This document shows, piece by piece, positions 35,721 to 47,250 of a DNA stretch of 64,000 nt. This DNA is from Artocarpus heterophyllus (Eukaryota > Streptophyta > Magnoliopsida > Rosales > Moraceae), in the NCBI GenBank assembly GCA_025403435.1, contig CM046327.1:11152218-11216217 (forward strand), given 5' to 3'. The notes under the pieces were generated by a model. It did no database searches. It worked only from the letters and a program-made list of their open reading frames with translations, and was not told the origin of the DNA. Position numbers and translations under genes: made by a program. Each line of letters opens with the position of its first letter. Position 1 is the first letter of the stretch.

Positions 35721-35879
35721 GCTCGGACATGTTTATGAATTCGCCTCGCTTGACCAACCGAGCTTCTCTGACATACGACTGCCGCCCACTCGACGTGTCT
35801 CCGGTGACAGGCCCGTCGAAGATTGTGTGGTCAATGTTTGGGGGTTTTGAGGTGTTTCCAGCGTTAATTCTTGAGCGGT

Positions 35880-37330
35880 TCGGTACATCTCAGCTCGACG
35901 GATCGTTTCTTCCCGAGGTAGAGCCTAGGGTTATGACTTGCTCAACAAATTCTTGCAAATGTCCTTCTCGGACCAACCTTTCAATCTAGTCTTTCAGCTG
36001 GATGCATTCACAAGTGTTGTGCCCTACATCCTCATGGAATTCGCAATACCTCGCTTGATCTCGATTCACCTTGCTACCCCTAAGCTTGGGTGATAGCACT
36101 AGCAGGTTCCTGTTACCTATCTAGGCGAACACCTCATCGATGGTTGCCACTAGTGGCATGTAGCTTTGAAACTTACCGATCGACACCTTTGGCTTCTCAG
36201 ATCTCTTCTCCTTCTTCTGCTTCTTGCTCTGCTCGGCATTATTCTACTCTGGCGCCTTCTTTTGCTTCTTGTCCTTCTTTGTTTCGCTTGGGCCGGCCTC
36301 CTCCTTGTGGCTTTTCATGTACTCTGCAGCGTCGACGTACCTTTGGGCGTAGCTGAGCATCTATGAAAATGTACTCGGCTGCTTGAAGGCCAATGACCAA
36401 GTAAGTTTTTCGTCTTAGAAACCCCCTACAAAAATATGCTTGAGGGTCTCACCTTCGACATGTTTGACCCTAGTGCTGCCCGGGTAAATCGATTGATATA
36501 GTCTTGAACGCTACCGTCCCCTTGTTTGACGGCATACAGATATGTAATTTCTTTTCTCCATGTTTTGGTTGTAGAAAATACCGACGAGAAGGTGTCGGCC
36601 AGCAGCCGAAAAGAAGAGATTGAGGATGGTTTGAGCCTCCGGAATCATTGTCGAGCAGGCCCAATTAGGGTCAGCAAGAAGGCCTTGCACATTGCTGTGT
36701 CGTTAGGAGCATGTGTCCTCTGAAGAGTTCAACATGCTCGTCCGCATCTGCTGTCCCATCATAGGCTTTGATCTGTGGAACTTTGAATTTAGGCGGCATA
36801 AGGGCTCGCATTATGGTGTTTGGGAAAGGTGGATCTAAGGCCCCTGCCTTGTCTAGGCCAAAGCGGTTATTTCAGATTTTGTCGATTTGGCGCTGCAGCG
36901 CCCAAAACTGACGACTGTTCGTGTCTTTATGCAGTTCGACCCTATAAGGTACTCTGCCCTCGACGCGGTCACTGGCCCCGGGCTGACGATTTTGACGTGC
37001 TTTCCCTTGGTGTCCGAGCCGATCAAATACTGAAGCACAGGAACCTTGAGGAGATGGTACCTGTGCTGCTTGAGGGTCGAGACGGCCTTTTTGGACCAAT
37101 CGGTTATTGGCCGAGGCCCCACGCGTGGATCCTCTTGAGCGCTCAGAATCAGCTTCTTTGAGGTCGACTGCATCCCGTTCTATCCGACCTCTAGCCTGGT
37201 CAGTCAGGGCTGGAGGTGGCAAAGCAGGTGCAGCCTGACGCTGAGCCTGTTGCGCGGGCTGCTGAGTTAGGATCTGAACTACATTCGTGAGCTCTCAGAT
37301 CAGATCCTGAGCAACTAGGTCTTCCACCTG
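35880..37330 (-). pseudogene. Tat element gag remnant
   Basis: Fragments in shifting frames on the minus strand. A basic, Arg/Gly-rich N-terminal region lies near 36872-37222. The capsid block (YDGTADADEHVELF near 36750) is followed by QTRGRFQDYINRFTRAAL near 36500, then YVDAAEYMKSHKEEAG and a Lys-rich stretch near 36200-36340. The zinc-binding CEFHEDVGHNTCECIQLKD lies near 36000-36055. The Glu/Lys coding repeats read as Leu-rich frames on the + strand, which are artefacts. Confidence 0.78.
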
Positions 37331-37532
37331 TTTGGCCTTGGTTGTGTTTCCTTGCCCTCTGGATCGGGATCTTGTGGCCAGGGGGCGGCCTTGATGCCTA
37401 CCTGTGTTCGGTTGCCTATTTCTTGTATCTCCCAACCCCTCTTGTCAGGCAGCATCGTCTCAGGCGTTGCCTCAAGTCACCATTTCGGGTCTCGGAGGTA
37501 AGGTGGCTGATGTCTAAGTGAAGGCGTAGGCA

Positions 37533-37552
37533 CCCTCATTCTAGCGCCAAAA
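37533..37552 (-). promoter_or_regulatory. Primer binding site of the Tat element
   Basis: Minus strand TTTTGGCGCTAGAATGAGGG immediately follows the 5' LTR. TGGCGC followed by AGAA is the usual form in plant Tat/Ogre-type elements; I do not assign the tRNA. Confidence 0.75.
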
Positions 37553-38134
37553 TGTTGATGCTTACCGTGTCAAGCTCTTCTTGGACCGCCTTTGCCTAGT
37601 CGGGCGTACCTGCAACAAGAGGAGGGATGCTTCGGAGGTGAGAGTAAGGTGTTAGTCAATGGACAAGGGTTCTCCGATGCTCAAGGTAGGGGTTGCTTGG
37701 CAAAGGACGGGAGCTTGTTAGGTGGGAAGAAGTCTCTCTCTAGAATGCAATAAATGCATCCTATTTATAGGCTACTACTTGGACTGAGTGTCAGGTGGGC
37801 TTTTTCCACAACCTGTGTGTCACATCAAGGTGTGTCAGGCAGTAGATGTAAGTGTCACGTCCCCCTGTTGATGGATTGGGTCCCATCAGACGGTGAGTCA
37901 TTTGCCGTTTGTTGGCCTGTGGTGGCGAGTAGCAGTCTGCCTATGAGTGAGGTCAATCCGACCCGAGCTAGTACATGATCTGAGGTGCGGCCTTGGGGGC
38001 CCTGAGAAGCACCTCGGACGGAACGCATGTTGCCAACGGGGTCGGCAGCTTGCTCCTTGGAAGGTCTGTCGAGCTGTTTAGCCGACCACCGAAGTTTTGT
38101 CTCCTCGATGGTGGCGCCGAGCTCACCCTCAACA
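37553..38134 (-). repeat. Tat element 5' LTR (582 bp)
   Basis: Sister of 27455-28095, begins TGTTGATGCTTACC and ends CACCCTCAACA. The promoter TATA is CCTATAAATAGG at 37760-37771 (minus). Confidence 0.92.
37760..37771 (-). promoter_or_regulatory. TATA box in the Tat 5' LTR
   Basis: CCTATAAATAGG on the minus strand, followed by ATGCATTTATTGCATTC. The 12-mer is also in the 3' LTR (27703-27714). Confidence 0.75.
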
Positions 38135-38690
38135 GTAACATTTGTATATATGTATAATTCTGAAACTTGGTAATGATTAACTATAGTATCCACGAGATGT
38201 GATCATAATAAACCTCTTAATATCTGGAATATGATGTAAGTTAACTAATCATGCAGTTTTAATGTGGTAATGATTAAACCATAAGGTGAGTAATGATTTT
38301 TCCTACTGGGCATGTTGATGCTCATCCCTATCATATTTCCATCTCTCAGGTGGAACTCAATGCAACTTATCTGATAAGGAATAGGCAACAACTCTATTGG
38401 TTTCTTGTTAGAAGATCTTGTTTATTTGTAACTCGTCTAGAACATGTAAGATTTGTATTATTTTTGTGATGGTTGTGTTAAGTTATTTGGGAATTGTATT
38501 ATGGTGATGATGACTGTATTTTAATATTTAGAGTTACACTAAAACTGTGGTTTGTATTTACAGTTATATTTTATTTTTTGTTTATTTCCGAAGACCCATG
38601 GGCAATGTTTTATTATTTTGAAAATATTGTATTTAACTTTATTTTATTTATTCAATATTATTAACCCCTACATAAGGGCGTTACAAAAAA

Positions 38691-39495
38691 TAACGCACAA
38701 ATTAATAGAAATGAAAAATAAAAATTGAAACAGAAATTGACAAATAAAACACAAACGGTCAAACAACTGTGGATTATTAGAGTAACTAAGTTACAAAACA
38801 ACTACTAAAAAACACAATATATTAACGTTTTTATTTTTTTTACACAAGGAAATAGGAAATTAAAAGTTAATAAAACAATCCTACTAACAGCCACAGTGTA
38901 AAAGCTAATATAAAAACGCTAAAAGCGAACCACTAACCGCAAAAGTCCAAAAAAAAAAAACCTGATTTCTAATTAACAAATGCAAACAAGTAATAATTAC
39001 TTAAATTAACTAAATCGGAAAGTACTGCAACTAGAATAAACGGTTCAATACCTAAATATGAACTAATACTACAAAACTGCAATAGGACAAATAATAACCT
39101 TAACATAAACAAGAGAAAAAATGAAATTAAAAGTACAAAGTAAGTGTTACGAAGCTACAGAAACATGCAAATAAGGACAAATAAATACAAAGTTATTAAA
39201 ATGGAAACTAAAAAGCAAGAATTATGTTCATCAACCAAACCAAAAACTACTCACAATAAAAGATAAAAGAAAATGCCTGAAACTTTTTTTTTAACAAAGT
39301 AAATTAATAAATAAAGTAAGGCTAATAAAAGAAATGAACTAAAAGAAAAATCTATTACCAATGATAAGTAACAAAAACTAAAAGGATGTTGAAAATATTA
39401 GAACTATCAAAAGATGGAAATTACTTACCTCCTTGGCAAAATATCTACCGATCAATCTTGTTTGAAACAACTCCCCCGGCAAAACGTCAAAAATT
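38691..39495 (-). other. Athila-like 5' leader and decayed primer binding site
   Basis: AT-rich, A-run-rich leader between the 5' LTR and gag, separated from gag by the solo-LTR insertion. At 39471-39489 the minus strand reads TGACGTTTTGCCGGGGGAG, a decayed form of TGGCGCCGTTGCCGGGGA, complement of plant tRNA-Asp. No coding frame. Confidence 0.7.
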
Positions 39496-40975
39496 TGATT
39501 CATGCTCAAATGTGTCGAAACTAAAGCAGTCGATGTAGCTTAAATCGGACGGTCGTATCCACAAGGAGGTAAAAAATAAACAAGAAAAGACAAACAAATT
39601 AAAAGCACAAAGGTAATAAACAATAACATAAACAGATGTAAACATGATTTTTTTGTTTAAGAATCAATGTAAAAGAAAATTGTTAAGGAAAATATTATAA
39701 TAAAAACGGTAGGATGTTAAAAATCCCCTATATATTTTGTTCTTATGTTGGATTTTAATTTTTTTTTGTATAACTTAATTGATAGTTTCACATCCCAAAG
39801 AATCAATTGGAAAATGTACTTTAAAGAACATGTAAATGAAAATGTATCCAAACAAATAAAATTTCCTGTGTTAAAATGTGACAAAATTATCTTATAAGAA
39901 ATCAAAAAATGACAATATATCAAAACTGACAATATCGCAATAAAAGACTACTTATAAAATAATACTATTAATATATTATATCATGCAACAATTACATAAA
40001 AAGAACTTGACTAAATTTACATAAAAGTTGACAACAAAATATCTTGAAAGAGATAGAAAGATGATGAAAAAAATTATTAATTCAAATATTTAAACAATGA
40101 AAAGCGTTTTGAGAATTAAAATTCAACATAATCACTTGCACATATAGGTTCATCCCTAGACTCGTTAATGAAAAATCAGCATTGCATAGTCAACATTCTC
40201 ATAAATCTGTCAAACAAAAATATGATTAGAAAAGAGACAAAGCAATGGAATTATTATCAACTTTTGGCTAAAAATTCAACAACTAATCCTTGGACAAAGC
40301 TCCCTTTTATATTGTTTTTAGGAACTTTCCAAAATGCATCAGGCACAAAAATAATAAATAAAAATAAAAGGAAAAACTTTTTTCCTAATTAACTTGAATT
40401 TTACACAATAATAAATAGGAGAATTAAAGCTGATTGAATGGAAAGCAACGGATAAAAACGCAGCAAAAAATAACGTCGACGTTAGCAAACAACGAGTGGG
40501 GCCAGTGTGCATTTTGCCGTGCTGACACGTGTCCTGGATTAAAGCGGCTTGGCTTGTGTGGCTGGAAGCGGCGCAACTTATCGAATGTGCTCATGACACG
40601 TGGTATGATGGTTTGTGCATGGCTTGGGTGTATTTCGGGCTGATTGAGAGGCCTTTCTAAGCTTTTTTTTATTTGATTTCATTTATTAAACTTGGTCCAA
40701 ATGTATTATTTTCTTCAAAACAAATTAAATTAAATTAAATTAAAACTAAGGGCCTGTTTGTTGCGATACTCAAATCACGGTTTAAATCATTTTGCTATAG
40801 TATTTTCTCTCACAAAAATTTAAATCTTCATTCAAATACTCTATTTAAATACTCGAACCAAACGGGCCCTAAATATTTCCATACCAAGATATTTAAAATT
40901 ATTTGAAAATTTTAATTAAAACTTAATTTATCAGACAATTATGCTAAACAAAAGTGCATTTTCATGCACTTATTA
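39496..40975 (-). repeat. Athila-like 5' LTR with MITE
   Basis: It begins TGATTCATGC, like 10158, and ends at 40975 beside the GTGTT duplication. Compared with the other copy it lacks about 150 bp near 40460 and has gained a 120-bp MITE at 40750. Confidence 0.87.
40750..40869. mobile_element. Tourist-like (PIF/Harbinger) MITE, 120 bp
   Basis: The ends GGGCCTGTTTGTTGCG and, reversed, GGGCCCGTTTGGTTCG match at 13 of 16 bases. TAA flanks both sides (40747-40749, 40870-40872), the preferred target of PIF/Harbinger elements. The other LTR of the host element has one TAA at the matching place (AAAACTAAATC near 18180), so the empty site is present in the same window. The interior is AT-rich and non-coding. 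Confidence 0.9.
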
Positions 40976-41908
40976 GTGTTGCTGTGGTATTATCAGTGTC
41001 AATTGGGGCATATTAGTTATAGGGGTTTATTTGAATCAAGCAAGCAAGGACTGCTTTGTGGTCAAAGAATAGGGAAATTAAACTTTAGTGAAAACTAAAT
41101 TTAGAAAACAGTGTTGAGTAAAATTTAAAAGTGTTCGTCATGCCACCAAAGGTGCAACTGTTTATATCCATTCTAACTTGTGGGGACTTTTTCGAGTCGC
41201 TTTACATAGCGGCAATAGGTGCATGCTAACCTTCATTGATGACTACTGAAGGAAGGTTTGGATATTCATCTTGAAATGCAAAAATGAAGTGTTTGTCAAA
41301 TTCAAACAGGGGAAAGCTTTGATTGAAAAGCACACTAGAAAGCAGATCAAGCGACTAAGAACTGACAATGGCTTGAAGTACTGTGGGAGGATGTTTGACA
41401 AGTTTTGCAAGAATTCTAATATTATTAGACATTGAGCAACGAGGCGTACTCTGCAACAAAATGGGCCTTTAGAATGGATGAACAGAACTCTGCTGGAGAG
41501 AGCAAGGTGCATGCTCTAAAAAGCTAGTCTACCGAGAGAGTTATAGGCTGAAGCTATTAATACAATTTTTTACTTAGAAGATTTCCATCTTCTGCTATTG
41601 AGTCAGTAGGTGCCAGCTTTTTATATGGTCAGGTACCCCTGCTAACTATGATAATTTGAAAAATTTGAGTTGTCCTGATTATGCTCATCTAAATGAAGGC
41701 AAACTTAAGCTAAGGGCAAAGAAAGGTATTTTCCTCAGATACCCAAAAGGGGTAAAATTGTACAAGTTATGGTGTCAAGATAGAAAATTGTCAATGTTTA
41801 TCATTAGTAGGGATGCAACATTCAACGAAACTAAAATATTGGGTTCTATAAAGGAAGTGGCGCCAAAAGAAGATAAACTCACAGACAAGGTGGGGCATAA
41901 GGTGGAGC
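40976..41908 (+). pseudogene. Copia integrase remnant
   Basis: Continues the Copia frame after the Athila-like insertion. A decayed GAG-pre-integrase region is followed by HSNLWGLFRVALHSGNRCML and TFIDDY, then a stop in place of Ser (FIDD-F/Y-S-R-K). Next are KVWIFILKCKNEVFVKFKQG and RLRTDNGLKYCG, with the second Asp intact, then a region with WMNRTLLERARCML-like fragments. 41656-41905 reads AHLNEGKLKLRAKKGIFLRY and KGVKLYKLW, the conserved block after integrase. Several stops and a frameshift. Cut at 41908 by the next insertion. Confidence 0.87.
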
Positions 41909-43365
41909 TGTTATGCTCAAACCGCAAGTGCGCGGATCGTACAAGTAGTAAAGGGTATCCAAGTACGAATGTCAATCCCACAAGGATTATGTGTAATTTG
42001 TGTTAAGTATTGAAATTGATTAGCTCTAAGACTACTTGGATGCCTAGATAAAGAAACTAATAAAAATGTCTAGACAAATAAACTAAAGTAACGAAACAAT
42101 TAACTAAAAATATTAGAGCTTCGATTTCATCATAATTAATCCACATTAACTTTATTATTAAGTGGGTCTCAAAATTCATTAGTCAATAATTCTTAATTTA
42201 TTCAATTACCTCTTAAAGCGTTAAATTAGATAACATACTCAAAAACCCGATTCCAATATCTTTATTTAGAACTGAGAAATTAAACATTCATTAAACTCCA
42301 GCTCTTTTATTGACTACAAAGGGACTATAAATCTCTCGATCTTATAATCATCTAGGTCGTGTTTCCTGCAATCCATCCATAGAATTTCCTTCTCTCGAGT
42401 GTCAAATCTCACATACCGAAATCATCTAATTCATTGGCCAAGTGAACTAGAAGCATTATGAGTAGGACAATACCAATAAACCATGAAAAAGCACTAAAAA
42501 TAAATCAACAGTTCATAATAAGGCCAAATCAAAGCTCTAGAAAAACAACTACTTTATAACTAAAATTAAATAGACCAACATAAGGGTTCAACATTTACAA
42601 ATCTCAAAACAAAAAAAAAAAAGATAATAAGAATGAAATAAAAACCTAATTTAGAGTTGTCACAGTCTTCAAGTTCTACATCTTCTTTTCCTCACATACT
42701 TTTTGTTCTTCAAATGGTTATCCTATGATGATTTATTAAAAATGAAACCTAAATCTAAAATTAGAACTAAAATCCTAAGCTAAAACAAAGAAATATTTTT
42801 TTCTTTTCTTTTTCCTCATTTTCCTTTTTGGATTCAGCCCAAAAATCCTTTTGGAAATTTGTGCCTTCACCTCCAAAATTGGAGGCTTCTTCTTCTCTTA
42901 GGTCTTTAGTGGGTTTTAAGATGTTAAGGCATCAATTTAGGATCATTTTTGGGCTGTTGGATTGAAGAAATAGGAAAATCAGCCCCAAAAATGCCATTCA
43001 GCACGGATTAAGGGGCCTCGGGGCATGCATCAACATGCTCGGTCATGCAGTAGGCCTGCATTGCTGCACGTGGGCCTTGAGTAGCCTCCTGCTATGCAAA
43101 CCAGATATGGGGATGCTTGCAGCTTGCACAGCTGAGCAAGGCCCCTGTTAGGCTCCTGATGCACGCGTTGCATGCGCTGCACGTGCCAAGGTTGCTCCGC
43201 TCAACTTGTTTGCACCCAAAATTAGCTCCTAACTTCATTTTTGATGTTGTAAATCTATTAATCCCCCATTTTGTTGATTTCCTACCAAATATCACAAATG
43301 GTTGAGGATTTCACAATTTTTAAGCTTAAAAATAATTGATTTGTAAGTAGAATACTCACTCATCA
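41909..43365 (-). repeat. LTR A (1457 bp), 3' LTR of the gag-only element
   Basis: It begins TGTTATGCTCAAACCGC and carries GGGTATCCAAGTACG and CCCACAAGGATTATG; it ends ACTCACTCATCA. The next bases (minus strand AAGTTTGGTGGTATT, 43366-43380) are the polypurine tract. A GC-rich stretch (about 43015-43195) holds CATGCA/TGCATG words at 43024, 43044 and 43169. Confidence 0.87.
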
Positions 43366-45286
43366 AATACCACCAAACTTAAACACTTACTTGTCTTTAG
43401 GCAAAACACAATAAAAACAAGAAAAATTAAACCAGAAATAAAACAAAAGAAAATGAAGTGTAAGTTTAGTATCCATTCAATAACTAGCTAAATGTCTCAA
43501 AAATAGCAAAATGCTTCAAAGGAAATGCAAAGATTGAGAATATCTAGAATTTCAACAATGAACACCAATTTCACTTCATTCAAGACTCTCTAAGTGTAAG
43601 TGTGTTCTAAATCACTCTCCCTTTATGAATTGAACCCCGAATAGACCTATCTGATTTGATGGACGAGGAGAAATCTCTAGATAGTGCAATTTGGAACTAC
43701 CAAAAGCCCATTGTTCATGTCGCTCTTTACTAATGTATATTAACATTTCGTCAAAGACCAATGAATTTCAAGGCTTGTAATATGATGATAGGGTAAAGGG
43801 TAGATAAGAACAAATATTTTTTGACTCAGGTTACCCTAGACATATAAAGCATCTTGTGGACCTTGCATGAAATGAATGAAAACTCACAACCAAATCCCCA
43901 CTTGATTATTACTTTATCATATTATTCTCACAAAATATGACTCAAAAATCTCCACAAAAGTTTTTTTGAAAAAAATTACAAGACATTATTCTTTTTTCAT
44001 TTTTTTTTTCATTTTCTTCTTCTTCTTTTTTCATTTTTTTTAAAACTCTCCCAAACTTATTTAGTTTTGTGCATGAAGATATTGAGGGGAAAAAGCATAA
44101 ATAAACTAGGTAGAACACATGAGAAATAACACAAAACACAAATGAGTCATTTTACGAATACAACCAAACCACAAATTCAATTCACACCGTCTCTATGCTT
44201 ACTTTCAACAATGAATCTTCAAATTCAAGCAAAAGTAAAAACATGCCTATTAGTGATGGGTTAAGTGAAAGGAATTCGTGAAATGGCTTGGTTAAGCTTA
44301 TATAGGTAATGAAGGAAGTAGGTCAAAAAAAGCTCAATAGGGGAAACTAGCAGTGATGTTTACATAGCCTCGCTTCAAAAGCTCAAATAGTACAAAAAAT
44401 TGCCTCAATTATCATTCTAATGACACCTAACCTAGGATTTTGCCTCAAATTTCACTAAAATGGGTTATAGAGTTCATGAGTTGTCAACACCTATCTAATG
44501 CATATGAGTGTTCTCCAAAAGCTTAAAATTTCAAGTGATCATAACTAATGGTGCTCAAAGGTAGAGAGTATGAAAATCAACCGATTCCTGTCAAGCACCT
44601 TAAAATCTCAATGAATTATATTTCAAAAGACTTGAGAGAATAATCTGTGACTAACATCACAATCCATTTCTAGTTATCTAATTTCTCAAAACTCACGCTT
44701 TATTCACACAAGAAAAGAATTAAACAACATAAAAATGATAAGAAAAAAAAACTACTAAACAAGAGTAATGGAAGGAAAATCGTGAAAATCAACGAAAAAA
44801 ATTTAAGGCCAAAATTCCACAAGTGATCAACAAAATGTTCCCTCCCCCAAACTTAAAATAAACATTGTCTTGAATGTTTTTAGCATTAAAAGACCAAGTT
44901 TCAAGAGCATATACCCTGGGGGTTTCTACCCTAATCTTTGAGTTTTGTCCATTTTTTTGAATTATTTTCTACCAAAACTCAAGTTCTTAGGCTCTCGATT
45001 ATTTCGACACCTATCAAAACACACCAAAATAGATATAAATGCAAAACTTTGAAAAAAATTAAAGCATAAACACAAACATAAACTAAAACCAAATAAAACA
45101 AAGTGAAAGGATAGAAAGTTTAAGGTGCCTCCCAAGAGTGCTTGAATTAAAGTCATCGGCTTGACTTTTAAAAAAGCGCTCGTCAAAGAGTGGCTTTCGC
45201 CCATAGTAGGTGTCATACAATACTAAAAGTGGGTCTTTCGATGAGATAACCTCATCCTTGGCATCATTTGGAAGTATGTCAGACAT
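43366..45286 (-). other. Non-coding internal region of the gag-only element
   Basis: AT-rich, with pyrimidine runs near 43985-44045. No RT, RNase H or integrase motif in any frame. At the gag side, 45083-45286 reads KDPLLVLYDTYYGRKPLFDE and ADDFNSSTLGRHLKL, resembling the end of Gag in related elements. Loss of pol suggests a non-autonomous (TR-GAG-like) element. Confidence 0.6.
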
Positions 45287-46180
45287 GTGTCCAACTTAAC
45301 TTGGGTCCAATTAATAGGCTTGTTGAGCTTGTAAGAGCGATGTTTATGGCGGTGGAGAAGGTATTGGCCACATAGGATCTTCATAGAAGTGATCTTTGAC
45401 TTGTATTAGCACTATAAGTTAGACAACATAGATCTCTTCTTGAAATTCTTCTTGAATGTCCAAGTCTTGAGCCTTATCCTTACTTAGAGAATCATCATCA
45501 AATATCTCTAAGTGATCCTCTCATCTTATTGGTTCTTCCCTTGGTTTAACCTCAAATGTGGTTGGCATACTTTGTTGTTGCAACTTGGCAATTGTATTGA
45601 TAATTTGTGCAACTTGGATTTCTATATCATTGATTTGCATATGTTGGGAAATCATCAAGTGATTGGCATTACCCTTCAATTGATTAAATTGCAATGTCAA
45701 TTGGATAAGTGCCTCTTCTAATGCCGGTATCGCCTTTTGAGGTAAGGTGTCAACTTGCAACTCCATCAAGTTGGAATTGCTCTCTCAACAGTAGTTGTTC
45801 CTTGAACAATTCAAATCCTAATAATTATACTTTGCAATATCTTCTAACATGTAGTAGGCCTCATCGACAGATAGTTGGTATAGAGTGGTGGTACCATTTC
45901 TACATTCCACATTGTTTCTTGTAGTATTGCTCAAGCCACTAAGAAAAATGCGAAGTTGAACCTCATTTGACAAACCATGATAAGGGACCCTTGAAAGTAA
46001 TTCTTTAAAATCTCCATAAGCACTAAAAGAAAGAACTTGCAGATGATGCATCTCCAAGTACCTCAAACAAAGACACTAAAAGAAAAATGAAAGACAAGAA
46101 AAAATAAAACAAAAGAAAATAAAAATATCAAAATTAATCCCAAAGCTAATTGAAATTGATACTAACTAAAGCCATATAAT
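45287..46180 (-). pseudogene. gag remnant of the gag-only element
   Basis: 45818-46066 reads FKELLSRVPYHGLSNEVQLR, IFLSGLSNTTRNNVE and DEAYYMLEDIAKYNY, the capsid block of Athila/Tat-type Gag. After a stop, 45521-45769 continues (EEALIQLTLQFNQLKGNANH, QVAQIINTIAKLQQQ). No zinc knuckle is evident. Related sequence recurs at 47270-47480. Confidence 0.8.
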
Positions 46181-46182
46181 AA

Positions 46183-46200
46183 TCCCCGACAACGGCATCA
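46183..46200 (-). promoter_or_regulatory. Primer binding site next to LTR B
   Basis: Minus strand TGATGCCGTTGTCGGGGA, close to TGGCGCCGTTGCCGGGGA, the complement of plant tRNA-Asp. It sits six bases from LTR B and fixes the orientation as minus. Confidence 0.8.
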
Positions 46201-46206
46201 AAAACT

Positions 46207-47250
46207 TGTTATGCATAAAAGGATTGTGTTTAATTGGAGCTAAGTACCAAAATTGATTGGCTTTAAAATTATTTGGATGATCGGATAAAGAAACAAATAA
46301 AAGAAACTAATAAAAATATTTAGGCAAATAAAATAAAGTAATGAAACAATTTATTAAAAATACTAAAGTGTTGATTTTACCATAGTTAATTCGTGCTAAA
46401 TTTATTATTAAGTGGATCTCATAATTCATTAGTCAAGAACTTTTAATTAACCTAATTATCCCTCTCGAGCATTAAATTGAATAATCAGCTCAAAAATCCA
46501 AATTCAATATCTCTATCTAGAACTTTGTAATTAAACATTCATTAAGCTCTACTTTTTTTAATGACTAAAAAGGGATTATAAATCTCTTGATCTTATAATC
46601 ACCTAGGTCGTGTTTTCCACGATTCATACATGGAATTGTCCTCTCCCGAGCATCAAACCCCACATGCTAAAATCATCTAATTCATTGGCCAAGTGAACTA
46701 GAAGTATTACGAGAAGCACAATGCAAATAAATCGTGAAAAAGCACTAAAATAAATCAACACTTCATTATGAGGGAAAATCAAAGTTCTAAAAAAAACTAC
46801 TCTATAGCTAAAATTAAGCAAACCAACATCAAAAGTTCAACATTTACAAATCTCAGAAATAAAAAGGAGAGAATAAGAATGAAAAAACTTAATTTGGAAT
46901 TGTCATGATCTCCAAGTTCTACATCTTCTTTTCCTCTCATACTTCTTGTTCTTTAAATGCTTATGATTTATTGAAAATAAAACCTAAATCTAAAATTAGA
47001 ACTAAAATTCTAAGCTAGAACAAAGAATTTTTTTCTTTTCTTTTCCCTCTTTTCCTATTTGAATTTAACTCAAAAATCCTCTTGAAAATTTGTGCCTCCT
47101 CCTCTAAAAAAGGAGGTTGCTCCTTTTATTAGGTCCTTAAGGTTTTAAGGTGTTAAGGCTTCAATTCAAGATCATTTTGGGCTCTTGGATTGAAAAAATA
47201 GGAAAATCAGCCACAACAATGCCATTCAGCACTGATTAGGGGGCCTCAGG
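46207..47250 (-). repeat. LTR B, truncated 5' LTR
   Basis: It begins TGTTATGCATAAAAGG and follows LTR A closely (AACTAATAAAAATRTYTAG, TTATTATTAAGTGGRTCTCA, GCCATTCAGCACKGATTA). The similarity ends near 47250, leaving out the last 350 bp or so of the LTR, where sequence related to the gag at 45.6-45.9 kb takes over. Confidence 0.82.

Larger units (their letters stand above)
27455..38134 (-). mobile_element. Tat-lineage Ty3/Gypsy retrotransposon with an antisense gene
   Basis: LTRs at 27455-28095 (3', 641 bp) and 37553-38134 (5', 582 bp) begin TGTTGATGCTTACC and end CACCCTCAACA. Target duplications are GTAAT (27450-27454) and GTAAC (38135-38139). Gag, protease, RT, RNase H, a second (archaeal-type) RNase H and integrase read right to left between 37.3 and 31.9 kb. 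Dual RNase H and an extra antisense frame between integrase and the 3' LTR are known Tat hallmarks. All sense genes carry stops or lost catalytic residues. This is the innermost level of a four-level nest. Confidence 0.92.
25262..38685. mobile_element. Solo LTR (about 2.7 kb without insert), broken by a Tat element
   Basis: It begins TGTAACACCCGTTATT and ends AAGGGCGTTACA, with AAAAA on both sides (25257-25261, 38686-38690). TGTAAC...GTTACA ends are typical of plant Ty3/Gypsy LTRs, including chromoviruses. The two parts are 25262-27454 and 38140-38685. No gag or pol of its own is present, so it is read as a solo LTR left by recombination; a large non-autonomous element is an alternative. The AAAAA duplication lies in an A-rich context and is weak alone. 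Confidence 0.65.
10158..40975 (-). mobile_element. Athila-like Ty3/Gypsy retrotransposon, heavily nested
   Basis: Related LTRs lie at 10158-18295 (3' LTR, interrupted) and 39496-40975 (5' LTR), flanked by GTGTT at 10153-10157 and 40976-40980. Gag, protease, RT, RNase H and integrase read right to left between 24.9 kb and 19.6 kb. The family is inferred from Gag (FYEGL...EMMCN...DPEEAFEY), the post-RNase H WYAYIVNYLV motif and the primer site related to tRNA-Asp. Three later insertions are inside: a chromodomain Gypsy in the 3' LTR, a solo LTR holding a Tat element in the leader, and a MITE in the 5' LTR. There is no envelope-like frame. All genes are broken. Confidence 0.9.

Noticed and set aside
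36090..36366. Leu/Ser-rich frames on the + strand resembling a membrane protein
   Set aside because: They are the antisense of Lys/Glu-rich gag codons of the Tat element.
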